The notes beneath the pieces are model-generated. The model did no database searches, was not told the origin of the DNA, and saw only the letters and a list, made by a program, of their open reading frames with translations. From Bacteroides helcogenes P 36-108 (lineage in GTDB: Bacteria > Bacteroidota > Bacteroidia > Bacteroidales > Bacteroidaceae), in contig NC_014933.1 of the NCBI RefSeq assembly GCF_000186225.1, positions 2,790,001-2,854,000 of the forward strand: a stretch of DNA of 64,000 nucleotides. The letters run 5' to 3'. Shown here one piece after another: positions 10,107-19,343 of the stretch (positions are counted from its first letter, which is position 1; every line of letters starts with the position of its first letter). A program made the position numbers and the translations under genes.

Positions 10107-10180
10107 GGCCGCGTAGCTCAACTGAATAGAGTAGCTGACTACGGATCAGCCGGTTACAGGTTTGAATCCTGTCGCGGTCA
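10107..10180 (+). tRNA. tRNA-Arg(ACG), copy 2
   Basis: Identical to the flanking copies except in the acceptor stem, which reads GGCCGCG/CGCGGTC. The third pair is C-G instead of T-A, a compensated double change. The anticodon is ACG. It is separated from copy 1 by 17 bases. Confidence 0.97.
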
Positions 10181-10200
10181 CAGTTTTCATAATTTAAAAA

Positions 10201-10274
10201 GGTCGCGTAGCTCAACTGAATAGAGTAGCTGACTACGGATCAGCCGGTTACAGGTTTGAATCCTGTCGCGATCA
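10201..10274 (+). tRNA. tRNA-Arg(ACG), copy 3
   Basis: The same sequence as copy 1, with anticodon ACG and acceptor GGTCGCG/CGCGATC. It is the last tRNA of the cluster and is followed at once by an intrinsic terminator. Confidence 0.97.
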
Positions 10275-10276
10275 CA

Positions 10277-10310
10277 AAGTCTCCACAAGAAAACTTGTGG
10301 AGACTTTTTT
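10277..10310 (+). terminator. Intrinsic terminator of the tRNA-Arg operon
   Basis: A perfect 13-bp stem AAGTCTCCACAAG / CTTGTGGAGACTT with an AAAA loop and a T tract, starting 3 bases after the third tRNA. The next 100 bases before the dapA stop hold nothing recognisable. Confidence 0.93.
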
Positions 10311-10414
10311 CATTTGTTCCAAATGATACTTTACCGTCAGAAATGACACATCTTGATCCTTTCAATGAGTGTCATTGTTAAGAACAAAATATGTCATTGT
10401 TAGGAGCTTAGTGT

Positions 10415-11308
10415 TTAGCACCTGATATTAAGCTCATTCAATATGTTCCTCATTGCCTCAAAAGTTGTGATTCTGGTTGGTACTAATGGAAGCCGAAGTT
10501 TATTTTCGATCATTCCCATGGCATTTAACATGGCCTTTACACCGGCAGGATTACCATCAACAAATAAAAGTTTGAACAATTCTGCGAATTTGTGATGGAT
10601 GGTCAGCGCATTAGCATAATCTCCTTGCAATGCCAAACGCACCATACGGCTAAATTCCCGTGGAAATGCATTTCCAATGACCGAAATGATTCCAACAGCC
10701 CCCAAAGTAATCAAGGGAAAGGTAATGCCATCGTCGCCGGAAATAACGTCAAAATTATCAGGTTTATTCTTTATGATGTCATCCATTTGAGTAATATCTC
10801 CGGAAGCCTCTTTAATGGCTATAACATTTTTGAAATCTCGTGCAATACGCAGAGTTGTTTCAGCTTTCATATTGACACCGGTACGGCCGGGTACATTATA
10901 TAATACAATAGGTAGCTCTGTTGTTTCGGCAATAGCTTTATAATGTTGATATATACCTTCTTGTGATGGCTTATTATAATATGGAACAACGGAAAGTATT
11001 GCATCGACTCCGGTGAAATCGTCATATTTCAATGTCTCTATTATAGCACGGGTATTGTTTCCGCCCACACCGAGCAATATAGGTATTCTCCCGTTTACAC
11101 GTTCAATAACCATTTTCTTTATTTTCTTCTTCTCATCTTCTGTGAGAGTTGGAGTTTCTGCCGTTGTACCTAATACGCACAAAAAGTCAGCATTATTCTG
11201 AAGCAAATAATCAACCATGCGCATCAGCGCCTCGTAATCGACGCTTTCATCCTCTTTAAATGGAGTAATCAGCGCTACTCCCATCCCTTTCAATTTTGTC
11301 TGTATCAT
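10415..11308 (-). CDS. dapA: 4-hydroxy-tetrahydrodipicolinate synthase
   Basis: DapA condenses pyruvate with aspartate semialdehyde, the first committed step of lysine and meso-diaminopimelate synthesis. The 297-residue TIM barrel has the Schiff-base lysine in VIAIKEASG (Lys166), the proton-relay tyrosine in VLYNVPGRTG (Tyr137) and GTTAET near 48-52. Start and length are as expected for the family. A CAAAAGTA box on the plus strand (TACTTTTG on minus) at 11337-11344 is a plausible -7 element, and TTTG lies 22 bases further upstream. It is probably transcribed alone. Confidence 0.96.
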   Translation of the reverse strand: MIQTKLKGMGVALITPFKEDESVDYEALMRMVDYLLQNNADFLCVLGTTAETPTLTEDEKKKIKKMVIERVNGRIPILLGVGGNNTRAIIETLKYDDFTGVDAILSVVPYYNKPSQEGIYQHYKAIAETTELPIVLYNVPGRTGVNMKAETTLRIARDFKNVIAIKEASGDITQMDDIIKNKPDNFDVISGDDGITFPLITLGAVGIISVIGNAFPREFSRMVRLALQGDYANALTIHHKFAELFKLLFVDGNPAGVKAMLNAMGMIENKLRLPLVPTRITTFEAMRNILNELNIRC

Positions 11309-11403
11309 GAGTATTGATCTCTAATTAAATGACTCGCAAAAGTACGATTTTTTTCGATTTCCCCTACAAATATAAGCTATAAAAAGAATTTTGTAGAAAT
11401 TTG

Positions 11404-13401
11404 TTAGGAAATCAACGCTAAAAACTCATCTTCATTCATGATCTTTATTCCCAATTTCCGTGCTTTTTCTAATTTGGCAGGTCCCATATTTTCACCAGCT
11501 AATATAAAATTGGTTTTGGCAGAAATACTGCCTGTATTTTTACCCCCATTCTTTTCAATAAGAATTTTGTATTCATCACGAGAGTGATGTGTAAATACAC
11601 CACTGATAACGATGGACTGACCTGCTAACCTATCGGTATATTCATTTAAATCTTCTTCTTTTTGAAAGAGTTGTAATCCGGCATCTTTCAGTCGTTCCAC
11701 CAGTTTACGGTTCGATGGATTGCAGAAATAAGTTACAATGCTTTTCGCTATTTTTTCACCAATTTCATCAATATTTATTAGAACCTCAAGATTGGCATTG
11801 GCAAGTTCTTCTATATCTATGAATGATTTAGCTATTCTCTTGGCTACGGTTTCTCCTACAAAGCGAATGCCCAATGCAAACAATACTCGTTCAAAAGGAA
11901 CCTCTTTACTCGCTGTAATCCCATTTATAATATTTTCCGCAGACTTCTCTCCCATGCGATCCAAGCCTTTAATATCATCTGCTTTGAGATTATATAAGTC
12001 TGCAGCATCCTTTATCAAACCTAACCGATAGAAAGTATCTACAGTCTCTGGCCCCAGTCCGTCTATATCCATTGCTTTACGGCAGATGAAATGCTCTATT
12101 TTGCCTTTTATTTGTGGAGGGCAAGCTGTCTCATTAGGACAATAATGCGCTGCTTCACCCTCATAGCGTATTAATCTGCTGCCACATTCAGGGCAATGAG
12201 TAATAAATTTCACTTTTTCTCCAAGTAGCATGCCTCGTGCCTCTTTATTTACGCCAGTGATTTTAGGTATAATTTCTCCTCCTTTTTCCACATAAACCAT
12301 ATCTCCGATGTGAAGATCCAAGCCTTCGATGATGTCTGCATTGTGTAAAGAGGCTCTTTTTACCACTGTTCCTGATAGTTGTACTGGATCCAGATTGGCA
12401 ACAGGAGTGATTGTACCAGTACGCCCCACTTGATAGGTTACTTTGTTCAGACGAGTCAATGCACGTTCAGCCTGAAATTTATATGCAATGGCCCAACGAG
12501 GAGATTTTGCAGTAAAACCAAGATTTTTCTGTTGTTTCAAGCTGTTTACTTTTAAAACAATGCCATCTGTTGCTACTGATAGGTTTTTACGTTCGGTATC
12601 CCAAAAGCTGATATATTCGAATATTTCCTCCAGGCTATGCACTTTTTTCATATGCTCCGATATTTTGAATCCCCAACTGGCTGCCATTTGTAAATTCTCA
12701 TAATGTCCATTACAAGGCAATTCTTCTCCTAATAAGTAATATAAATAAGCATCTAATTTGCGAGATGCAACAACAGCCGAATTTTGTAACTTCAATGTAC
12801 CTGACGCCGCATTACGAGGATTGGCAAACAAAGTCTCTTCTCTTGCTTCCCTTTCATTGTTCAGAGCTTCAAATGACTTCCAAGGCATTAATATTTCTCC
12901 TCTAATCTCAAATAATTTAGGATAATTTCCATGAAGTAAAAGTGGTATGGTACGGATGGTTTTTACATTGTCTGTAACGTCATCACCTTTCTCACCATCT
13001 CCTCGAGTGACGGCACGTACCAATTTGCCATTTTCATAAGTTAAAGAGATTGAGGTTCCATCATATTTCAGTTCGCAACAAATTTCAAAATCCTCGTTTA
13101 GAGACTGTTTAACTCGGTCATAGAAATCTGTCACTTCATTTTCAGAATAAGTATTTCCTAATGAAAGCATCGGATATTTGTGCATTACTTGCGTAAAGTT
13201 TTTATTCAAATCACTTCCTACACGCATTGTCGGAGAACTGTTATCCTGATATTCAGGGTACTCCTTTTCCAAGTTTTGGAGATCACGCATCATACTATCA
13301 AATTCCTTGTCAGATATTTCAGGAGCATTTAATACATAATAATTGTAGTTATGCCGATGCAGATCGGCACGAAGTTGGTCTATCTTTTCTTTAGCAGTCA
13401 T
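11404..13401 (-). CDS. ligA: NAD-dependent DNA ligase LigA
   Basis: LigA seals nicks using NAD+ during replication and repair. The 665 residues show the adenylation domain with Lys112 in CELKYDGTS, the OB fold, a four-cysteine zinc finger (CPECG...CPNETACP), helix-hairpin-helix repeats, and a C-terminal BRCT domain ([12 protein letters not shown] to the end). The start [14 protein letters not shown] aligns with other LigA proteins. The frame stays open 56 codons further up to 13569, but that extension overlaps the trmD promoter and start and has no LigA character, so it is rejected. Confidence 0.96.
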   Translation of the reverse strand: MTAKEKIDQLRADLHRHNYNYYVLNAPEISDKEFDSMMRDLQNLEKEYPEYQDNSSPTMRVGSDLNKNFTQVMHKYPMLSLGNTYSENEVTDFYDRVKQSLNEDFEICCELKYDGTSISLTYENGKLVRAVTRGDGEKGDDVTDNVKTIRTIPLLLHGNYPKLFEIRGEILMPWKSFEALNNEREAREETLFANPRNAASGTLKLQNSAVVASRKLDAYLYYLLGEELPCNGHYENLQMAASWGFKISEHMKKVHSLEEIFEYISFWDTERKNLSVATDGIVLKVNSLKQQKNLGFTAKSPRWAIAYKFQAERALTRLNKVTYQVGRTGTITPVANLDPVQLSGTVVKRASLHNADIIEGLDLHIGDMVYVEKGGEIIPKITGVNKEARGMLLGEKVKFITHCPECGSRLIRYEGEAAHYCPNETACPPQIKGKIEHFICRKAMDIDGLGPETVDTFYRLGLIKDAADLYNLKADDIKGLDRMGEKSAENIINGITASKEVPFERVLFALGIRFVGETVAKRIAKSFIDIEELANANLEVLINIDEIGEKIAKSIVTYFCNPSNRKLVERLKDAGLQLFQKEEDLNEYTDRLAGQSIVISGVFTHHSRDEYKILIEKNGGKNTGSISAKTNFILAGENMGPAKLEKARKLGIKIMNEDEFLALIS

Positions 13402-13506
13402 AATAATCCCAGATTGTTTGAATGCAAAAATACAGGTTTCTCCCCGAATATTTGTACTTTTAATGCACGAAAAACAGGTAGGTGTATTGGCAAAAACAAA
13501 ATAAAT

Positions 13507-13538
13507 TTTGCTTTTACTCTTTACTTGCACTACTTTTG
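13507..13538 (+). promoter_or_regulatory. Promoter of trmD
   Basis: TTTG at 13507-13510, exactly 20 bases, then TACTTTTG at 13531-13538, a full match to the Bacteroidetes consensus. The predicted start of transcription is only about 10 bases before the trmD ATG at 13556, giving a very short leader. Confidence 0.75.
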
Positions 13539-13555
13539 CAAAAAAATAAAGAACT

Positions 13556-14233
13556 ATGCGTATTGACATTATTACAGTCTTACCGGAAATGATTGAAGGT
13601 TTCTTTAGTTATTCTATTTTGAAACGTGCTAAAAATAAAGGCCTTGCAGAGATATACATCCATAATCTTCGTGATTATACAGAAGATAAGTACCGTCGTG
13701 TAGATGATTATCCATTTGGTGGATTTGCCGGAATGGTTATGAAAATAGAGCCAATTGAGCGTTGCATTAATACCTTGAAAGCAGAACGAGATTATGATGA
13801 GGTGATTTTCACTACCCCGGATGGTGAACAATTCAATCAACCGATGGCTAATACACTGTCTCTTGCGCAGAATCTGATTATTCTCTGTGGACATTTTAAG
13901 GGGATTGATTATCGTATTCGGGAACATTTTATAACAAAGGAAGTCAGTATTGGCGATTATGTGCTTACTGGTGGAGAATTGGCTGCGGCTGTTATGGCGG
14001 ATGCTATTGTGCGCATTATACCGGGAGTTATATCAGATGAACAATCTGCTCTTTCCGATTCTTTCCAGGATAATTTATTGGCGGCGCCGGTTTATACTCG
14101 GCCGGCAGATTACAAGGGATGGAAAGTTCCTGATATTTTACTATCCGGACATGAGGCTAAGATAAAGGAATGGGAGCTTCAGCAGTCATTGGAAAGAACC
14201 CGTAAGTTGCGTCCGGATTTATTGGAAGAGTAA
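13556..14233 (+). CDS. trmD: tRNA (guanine(37)-N1)-methyltransferase
   Basis: TrmD methylates G37 of tRNAs with SAM, which prevents +1 frameshifting. The 225 residues contain the trefoil-knot SAM site ([11 protein letters not shown] and [13 protein letters not shown]) and the N-terminal [17 protein letters not shown]. It is not in the usual rpsP-rimM-trmD-rplS operon but stands alone, with its own promoter and a terminator shared with convergent pyrD. Confidence 0.95.
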   Translation: MRIDIITVLPEMIEGFFSYSILKRAKNKGLAEIYIHNLRDYTEDKYRRVDDYPFGGFAGMVMKIEPIERCINTLKAERDYDEVIFTTPDGEQFNQPMANTLSLAQNLIILCGHFKGIDYRIREHFITKEVSIGDYVLTGGELAAAVMADAIVRIIPGVISDEQSALSDSFQDNLLAAPVYTRPADYKGWKVPDILLSGHEAKIKEWELQQSLERTRKLRPDLLEE

Positions 14234-14255
14234 AATTTGAAATGTAAATAAAAAG

Positions 14256-14287
14256 AAAAAGGACATTCATGATAGAATGTCCTTTTT
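14256..14287. terminator. Bidirectional terminator between trmD and pyrD
   Basis: AAAAAGGACATTC (14256-14268) and GAATGTCCTTTTT (14275-14287) form a 13-bp stem with a 6-base loop. A/T tracts on both flanks make it suitable for both convergent genes. Confidence 0.9.
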
Positions 14288-14326
14288 TATGAAATTAGAT
14301 TGCGAATGGCAATCCTTTGTTTTGAG

Positions 14327-15238
14327 TTATAACTCCAGTGCACCGATTATGTCTGTAACAGACTTGTACCCATGTCTGTCAAGATAGTCATTGATACCTT
14401 CTGCCACCTTTACGGTAACTGTCGGATCAATGAAGTTTGCAGTACCTATTTGGATGGCCGAGGCTCCGGCAAGCATGAATTCTACTGCATCTTTCCAGCC
14501 CATGATACCTCCTAAACCAATGACGGGTATTTTTACCGCTTTAGCCACTTGCCATACCATGCGCAATGCAATGGGTTTCACGGCTGCACCTGACATTCCT
14601 CCTGTAACGGTAGAAAGAATCGGGCGTCTGCTTTCTGCATCTATAGCCATCCCAAGCAGAGTGTTGATGAGAGATACGCTATCTGCGCCTCCATTTTCTG
14701 CTGCTCTGGCTATTTCGGTAATGTCGGTCACGTTAGGCGAGAGCTTTACGATAAGTGTCTTTTTGTAAACTGAGCGCACAGCTTTAACCACTTCCTCGGC
14801 CCCTTTGGCTGTGACACCAAATGCCATTCCGCCTTGCTTTACGTTGGGGCAGGATATGTTCAGCTCTATGGCAGGAATTTTGTCAAGTTCATTAATGATT
14901 GCAGCAGTTTTTACATAATCTTCAATGGCAGATCCCGATACATTTACAATCATATTGGTTTGGATGTCTTTGATGCGGGGATAGATATGTTCAACAAAGT
15001 AATGTACACCTTTATTTTGCAGTCCCACAGCATTTAACATGCCAGAAGGAGTCTCCGCCATACGCGGATACGAGTTACCTTCACGTTTGTGAAGGGTAGT
15101 TCCCTTTACAATTATACCACCTATTCGCGATATATCTATGAAATCGGCAAACTCTTCACCATATCCAAATGTTCCGGATGCCGTCATGACCGGATTTTTC
15201 ATTTGTAATTCACTAATCTTTACACTTAAATCTGCCAT
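14327..15238 (-). CDS. pyrD: Dihydroorotate dehydrogenase B, catalytic subunit
   Basis: PyrD (class 1B) oxidises dihydroorotate to orotate with FMN and passes electrons to PyrK and then NAD+, in pyrimidine synthesis. The 303 residues carry the active-site cysteine in LNISCPN (Cys130), the FMN-phosphate motifs VIGLGGI and ASAIQIGTA, and SGTFGYG near the N terminus. The partner gene pyrK lies immediately upstream and overlaps by 13 bp, which supports the NAD-linked 1B type. Confidence 0.96.
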   Translation of the reverse strand: MADLSVKISELQMKNPVMTASGTFGYGEEFADFIDISRIGGIIVKGTTLHKREGNSYPRMAETPSGMLNAVGLQNKGVHYFVEHIYPRIKDIQTNMIVNVSGSAIEDYVKTAAIINELDKIPAIELNISCPNVKQGGMAFGVTAKGAEEVVKAVRSVYKKTLIVKLSPNVTDITEIARAAENGGADSVSLINTLLGMAIDAESRRPILSTVTGGMSGAAVKPIALRMVWQVAKAVKIPVIGLGGIMGWKDAVEFMLAGASAIQIGTANFIDPTVTVKVAEGINDYLDRHGYKSVTDIIGALEL

Positions 15239-16002
15239 AATAGTTTGTTTATATTAAAAACCGGACCTTCCTTACATACACATAAATGACCTTCTGTAGT
15301 ATTTTCCACACAGCATAAACATGCACCGATACCGCATGCCATCATGTTTTCCAAAGATACTTCGCAATTAATCCCTTTACTTTTGGCATATTTGGCAACA
15401 GCCATCATCATGGGTTTCGGACCGCATGTGTATATCTGTTCGAAGTTTACCTTCTTTAATATGGAGTGCTGGGTTACATAGCCTTTTTCTCCATGGCTGC
15501 CATCTTCTGTTGTAGTATATACCTCGCCATAGGCTGCAAATTGTTCCAACTGCAGTAAATCCTTGTCACTTCTTGCTCCGAGCAGAAAAGTAGGTTTGCT
15601 GCCTCTTTTCGCCAATTGTTCACCTAAATACAGCATTGGGGCAGTGCCTACACCTCCGCCTACCAATAAGAGCTTGTCTGAGGGATTTTCGGGCATTGTA
15701 AAGCAGTTTCCCAACGGAAGTACTACATTAATAATGTCACCTTTATTTGCTTCTCCTAAGCGCCTTGTTCCGTCACCTACGAGTTGGATGAGGAACCATA
15801 CCTCATTCCGCTGTCTATCAATGTAGTTAATAGAAATAGGGCGGCGCAGGAAAGTAGTTGGAGAACCATCCACGCGGAGCTCTGCAAATTGTCCCGGTAA
15901 CATTTCCGGAAGTGGAGACGGAGAAGTCAATTTCAGCAATACATAATTTGTATGCAGGCGGATATTCTCAACCACTGTCAGATCTAAAATGTATTTTTTC
16001 AT
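15226..16002 (-). CDS. pyrK: Dihydroorotate dehydrogenase electron transfer subunit
   Basis: PyrK carries FAD and a [2Fe-2S] cluster and reduces NAD+ with electrons from PyrD. The FAD domain has RRPISI at 53-58, the nucleotide-binding GGGVGTAP lies at 115-122, and the cluster ligands are in CGIGACLCC...CVC (Cys223, 228, 231 and 243). The start [10 protein letters not shown] is preferred over an in-frame ATG 16 codons upstream at 16050, because homologues begin near here. Translation into pyrD is probably coupled through the 13-bp overlap. Confidence 0.94.
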   Translation of the reverse strand: MKKYILDLTVVENIRLHTNYVLLKLTSPSPLPEMLPGQFAELRVDGSPTTFLRRPISINYIDRQRNEVWFLIQLVGDGTRRLGEANKGDIINVVLPLGNCFTMPENPSDKLLLVGGGVGTAPMLYLGEQLAKRGSKPTFLLGARSDKDLLQLEQFAAYGEVYTTTEDGSHGEKGYVTQHSILKKVNFEQIYTCGPKPMMMAVAKYAKSKGINCEVSLENMMACGIGACLCCVENTTEGHLCVCKEGPVFNINKLLWQI

Positions 16003-16128
16003 ATTATCATAAAGAGGGATGTTTATCTTTCGGGGACAAAGATAGTGCAAACCGGATACAAAACTTCAAGCTTGCCTGAAAAGTTTTGTTGGGATGCTGC
16101 CACCTTCTTAGAGTATGGCATTAATTTC

Positions 16129-16590
16129 TCAATTTTCGGGTTTGAAAGTCTCGTAGGTGTTATCATCAAAGAAAATTCTTATTTCAGTTATTTTTCTGGG
16201 AGGTCTTTCTTTGTAGATAATCTCTTGTTTTACAATTTCTTTAGGCTGTTTTTGGGGCGTTTCTAATGCAATTTCCTTGCGATTTTCAATTTCTCCCGTC
16301 CCTTCGGACATATTTTCAGGATTCTCAGCGAATAGAGGGTAGTCAAATCCGCCATTTTCGGTTGAATCTGAATTGTTACTCATATTGCCTTTTCCGGTAA
16401 GTAGCCATTCAAGGTTTATGTCATTGTATCGTTGATGTAATCGGAGGATTACTTCAGTGCTTGGATATTTGTTGCGAGGACCTAATATATGGGAGATCGT
16501 AGCTTGGGCTACTCCAATGCTTTCGGCAAAAGCACCGGCGGTCAATTTCTCTCGATCCATAACCATTTTGAATCTGTTTTTTATACTCAT
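16129..16590 (-). CDS. XRE-type helix-turn-helix protein with variable tail
   Basis: A probable DNA-binding regulator of 153 residues. Residues 1-70 form a helix-turn-helix: RFKMVMDREKLTAGAFAESIG, then VAQATISHIL as the recognition helix, then PSTEVILRLHQRYNDINLEWLLTGKG, a signature found in Bacteroidetes XRE proteins. The rest is polar and low in complexity, ending with a lysine- and arginine-rich segment (IYKERPPRKITEIRIFFDDNTYETF). It faces an 840-bp gene-free AT-rich spacer holding repeated TTACA..TGT words, one overlapping the region just upstream of its ATG, so autoregulation is plausible. Targets are unknown. Confidence 0.85.
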   Translation of the reverse strand: MSIKNRFKMVMDREKLTAGAFAESIGVAQATISHILGPRNKYPSTEVILRLHQRYNDINLEWLLTGKGNMSNNSDSTENGGFDYPLFAENPENMSEGTGEIENRKEIALETPQKQPKEIVKQEIIYKERPPRKITEIRIFFDDNTYETFKPEN

Positions 16591-16601
16591 GGCAAGTGTT
16601 A

Positions 16602-17017
16602 TTACAATTGTACTTGTTCTGTATTTGATTACAAAGGTGAAAAAATAAAATCACATTTGCAAATTAAAAACGTAAAATATAAAGTATTACAAAAGTGTAT
16701 TGTATATTACAGATGTTACGAATACAAATGTTATATCGTAAAACATCCTATTTTATAATTGCTATATTTACTTTAATAAAATTCTATAATACTATGGTTA
16801 TAAGTATATATATTCATTTCTTACTTCTCCTTTTTATAAGGTATTACATTTGTTTTGTTTATCTTTAGCCCCCCATCTTGGAAAATAATTTAATAAAACA
16901 GTATATTTATATGATATACAACTAATTATATATATTATTCTTTCATGTTAAGCCTATCTTATACACTTTTGTAAAATATCAAATTATTATTGAAATTAGC
17001 GATATTTACAATTGTTA
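16602..17017. repeat. Cluster of TTACA(N)TGT-like motifs in AT-rich spacer
   Basis: Variants occur at 16602 (TTACAATTGTA, palindromic), 16629, 16687, 16707 (TTACAGATGTTA), 16723 (TACAAATGTTA), 16844, 16962 and 17006 (TTACAATTGTTA). The copy at 16687-16700 (TTACAAAAGTGTAT) is the exact reverse complement of 16961-16974. Candidate operators for the neighbouring XRE protein; the strong AT bias makes chance matches more likely. The remainder to 17370 holds no convincing gene: a 35-codon ATG frame at 17184 and a small inverted repeat at 17034-17044/17083-17093 are the only other things seen. Confidence 0.4.
16632..16663 (-). promoter_or_regulatory. Candidate promoter of the XRE gene
   Basis: On the minus strand TTTG (16663-16660) is followed after 20 bases by CACCTTTG (16639-16632), one base off TAnnTTTG. 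A TTACAAAGGT word overlaps the -7 box, as expected for an autorepressor site. Confidence 0.45.
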
Positions 17018-17370
17018 TATAGAAATAATTATCACTTTAGTAAATCATATTTGTTTTAAAAATAATATTGTAATGTTGCGCTTTTACTAAAGTAATAATG
17101 TGTAGTTGCATAGTACAACTATATTAACATGTTATGTTTTACCATTGGCATACAAGTCGCCTATAGAGAAGAAAATCTGTAACATGAGCAAAGGTTATAA
17201 ATTCCTTTTTCTTGTTTTATATAAGGGGATCCTTAAATCTTGGCTTTATTTCCGTATAAATGATCGGATGAATGAAAATAAGCGATTCTGAGAGGGGGAA
17301 AATTGATATATTTATCTGTATTATAATATATTATACCCGTTTTATAGGTTGGGTATATTGGCTAAAATAG

Positions 17371-17394
17371 AAAAAAGGGGGATAAAATCCCCCT
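17371..17394 (-). terminator. Intrinsic terminator after holA
   Basis: AGGGGGAT / ATCCCCCT with an AAA loop (17376-17394), followed on the minus strand by six Ts. It lies about 35 bases past the holA stop. Confidence 0.85.
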
Positions 17395-17428
17395 AATCAT
17401 GACAAAATGATACGAAAGTATCAAAGAG

Positions 17429-18448
17429 TTAATGCAAGATTTTAAAGACAAGTTCCCGAAGTATATCACCGTCGTTTAAGGATGAATTTCCTACCCCTTT
17501 AGACTTGGCATCTGCATATCTGATTTCTCCGATTATTTGCATCGTTTTTACGCCGCTATACCGACGCATAGCACTTAGGTATTCGCGAGACTGCCACGGG
17601 CTTTTTAAGCCCAAGAAATTGGCAATACCCTGCTCTGATTTTTCTGGTGCATAGTATGCCAACATCAGATTGGAGAAGAAGCCAAAAAGTAAAGATAAAG
17701 TCATTTGAATAGGATTTGTTTTTGGATTTTCTTCAAAATATTTTATTATTTTGTTAGCTTTTAAGACGTCCTTTTCCACTATGGCTCCACGAAGTTCAAA
17801 GTTATTGTAATCTTTGCTGATGCCGATGTTTCGCTCTATCTGTTCCGGAGTGATACGTGTCTGACCTTTTGGAAGTGTTATGATCAGCTTTTCCAGTTCT
17901 CCGGTCAGTCTGCTGAGGTCAGTCCCTACAAAATCTGCAAGCATGGAAGTGGCTTTAGGATCAAGATCCACACCTTTACGTTTCATGTATGCGGTGATGA
18001 ATGCAGGCAACTGGGCATCCTTTATTTTTTTAGATTCGAATAAGACGCCTACTTTCTCTATTTCGGCAGCCAATTTCTTTCTTCTATCCAATACACCGTG
18101 CTTATGGCATATCACCAAAATGGTCGAATTCAGTGGTTTTTGCAGGTAATAAGACAATTCATCCATATTACGGATGGATTGTGCTTCCTTGACGACGACA
18201 ACCTGATGTTCGGACATCATCGGATAACGTTTGGCTGCATTGATGACGGTAGCAATATCTACATCTGCTCCATACACTACGCTCAGATTAAATTCTTTCT
18301 CTGTATCGGTGAGGACATTGTCTGCGATATAGTCTGCAATGAGGTCAATATAATACGCTTCCTCGCCCATCAGATAATAAACCGGACGGTATTTATTGGT
18401 TCTCAACTCTTTAAGTATGTCGTCACATGTTATTTCTTGTTTTGCCAT
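17429..18448 (-). CDS. holA: DNA polymerase III subunit delta
   Basis: The delta subunit opens the beta clamp within the clamp loader. The 339 residues match the HolA pattern: N-terminal YYLMGEEAYYIDLIADYI, a Rossmann-like AAA+ core without a functional Walker A, the LTGELEKL helix, and the C-terminal AMRRYSGVKTMQIIGEIRYADAKSKG domain. It is in the same direction as the AMP nucleosidase gene 54 bp upstream and ends at a strong terminator, so the two may be co-transcribed. Confidence 0.93.
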   Translation of the reverse strand: MAKQEITCDDILKELRTNKYRPVYYLMGEEAYYIDLIADYIADNVLTDTEKEFNLSVVYGADVDIATVINAAKRYPMMSEHQVVVVKEAQSIRNMDELSYYLQKPLNSTILVICHKHGVLDRRKKLAAEIEKVGVLFESKKIKDAQLPAFITAYMKRKGVDLDPKATSMLADFVGTDLSRLTGELEKLIITLPKGQTRITPEQIERNIGISKDYNNFELRGAIVEKDVLKANKIIKYFEENPKTNPIQMTLSLLFGFFSNLMLAYYAPEKSEQGIANFLGLKSPWQSREYLSAMRRYSGVKTMQIIGEIRYADAKSKGVGNSSLNDGDILRELVFKILH

Positions 18449-18502
18449 ATAGAAAAATTAGGTGTTGATCGATGAAGGTTGTTCGGCTGTCACAGAACAG
18501 TA

Positions 18503-19279
18503 TCACCAGTCAAACTTCAAGTGTTTTACAGTCTTTTTCTCATCAATAATCATACGCAAGGAGGCAATGCCGATCTCAACATGTTCATTTACATAGTTCT
18601 GAGTAACTATGTTGTCACTTTTATCAGTTTTTACACCTTCAGGAATCATAGGTTGGTCGGAAACCAACAGCAAGGCTCCGGTAGGAATATGATTGGCAAA
18701 ACCGCAACTGAATAAGGTAGCAGTTTCCATATCTACGGCCATGGCACGAGTTTTCTTGAGATATTCCTTGAATTCTTCGTCATGTTCCCAAATCCTGCGG
18801 TTGGTGGTATATACCGTACCGGTCCAGTAATCGCGGGCATAATCACGGATGGCGGAAGAAACCGCACGCTGCAGCATAAAAGCAGGAAGTGAGGGCACTT
18901 CGGGCGGGAAGTAGTCATTGGAAGTACCTTCACCACGGATGGCGGCGATAGGAAGGATAAGATCCCCTATTCTATTTTTCTTGTCTATGCCGCCGCACTT
19001 GCCCAAAAACAGGCATGCCTTGGGGCTGATAGCACTGAGTAAGTCCATGATAATGGCAGCGTTGGGGCTTCCCATACCGAAATTGATAATTGTGATTCCT
19101 TCCGCGCTGGCAGATATCATATTGGCGTCTTTTCCGAGAATGGGAACATTGAACTTTTCTGCGAAAATCTCTACGTACTTGTTGAAGTTGGTTAACAGAA
19201 TATACTCTCCAAAATCTTCCAGGTTACGTTTTGTGTAACGGGGCAGCCAATTAGCTACGATTTCTTCTTTTGTTTTCAT
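18503..19279 (-). CDS. amn: AMP nucleosidase (PNP/UDP phosphorylase superfamily)
   Basis: Predicted to hydrolyse AMP to adenine and ribose 5-phosphate. At 258 residues it is the short Bacteroidetes form, lacking the N-terminal domain of E. coli Amn (484 residues). Motifs include INFGMGSPNAA, FLGKCGGI, the purine/ribose-binding AMAVDMETATLF, and LLLVSDQPM. Superfamily membership is certain; AMP as substrate follows family annotation and is not proved by these motifs. It is divergent from the HsdR-N gene, with 64 bp between. TACATTTG on minus at 19339-19332 is a possible -7 box. Confidence 0.85.
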   Translation of the reverse strand: MKTKEEIVANWLPRYTKRNLEDFGEYILLTNFNKYVEIFAEKFNVPILGKDANMISASAEGITIINFGMGSPNAAIIMDLLSAISPKACLFLGKCGGIDKKNRIGDLILPIAAIRGEGTSNDYFPPEVPSLPAFMLQRAVSSAIRDYARDYWTGTVYTTNRRIWEHDEEFKEYLKKTRAMAVDMETATLFSCGFANHIPTGALLLVSDQPMIPEGVKTDKSDNIVTQNYVNEHVEIGIASLRMIIDEKKTVKHLKFDW

Positions 19280-19343
19280 AAGATTTCATTAAATTTGTGT
19301 TCCCAAAAGGCGGGAACCATTATTTAACTTACAAATGTAGTAA

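Noticed and set aside
13402-13569. 56-codon upstream extension of ligA
   Set aside because: Overlaps the trmD promoter and start, and carries no LigA sequence.
17034-17093. Invertible promoter of the Bacteroides capsule type
   Set aside because: The arms are 11 bp and only 38 bp apart, no recombinase gene or capsule operon is nearby, and no consensus promoter lies between them.
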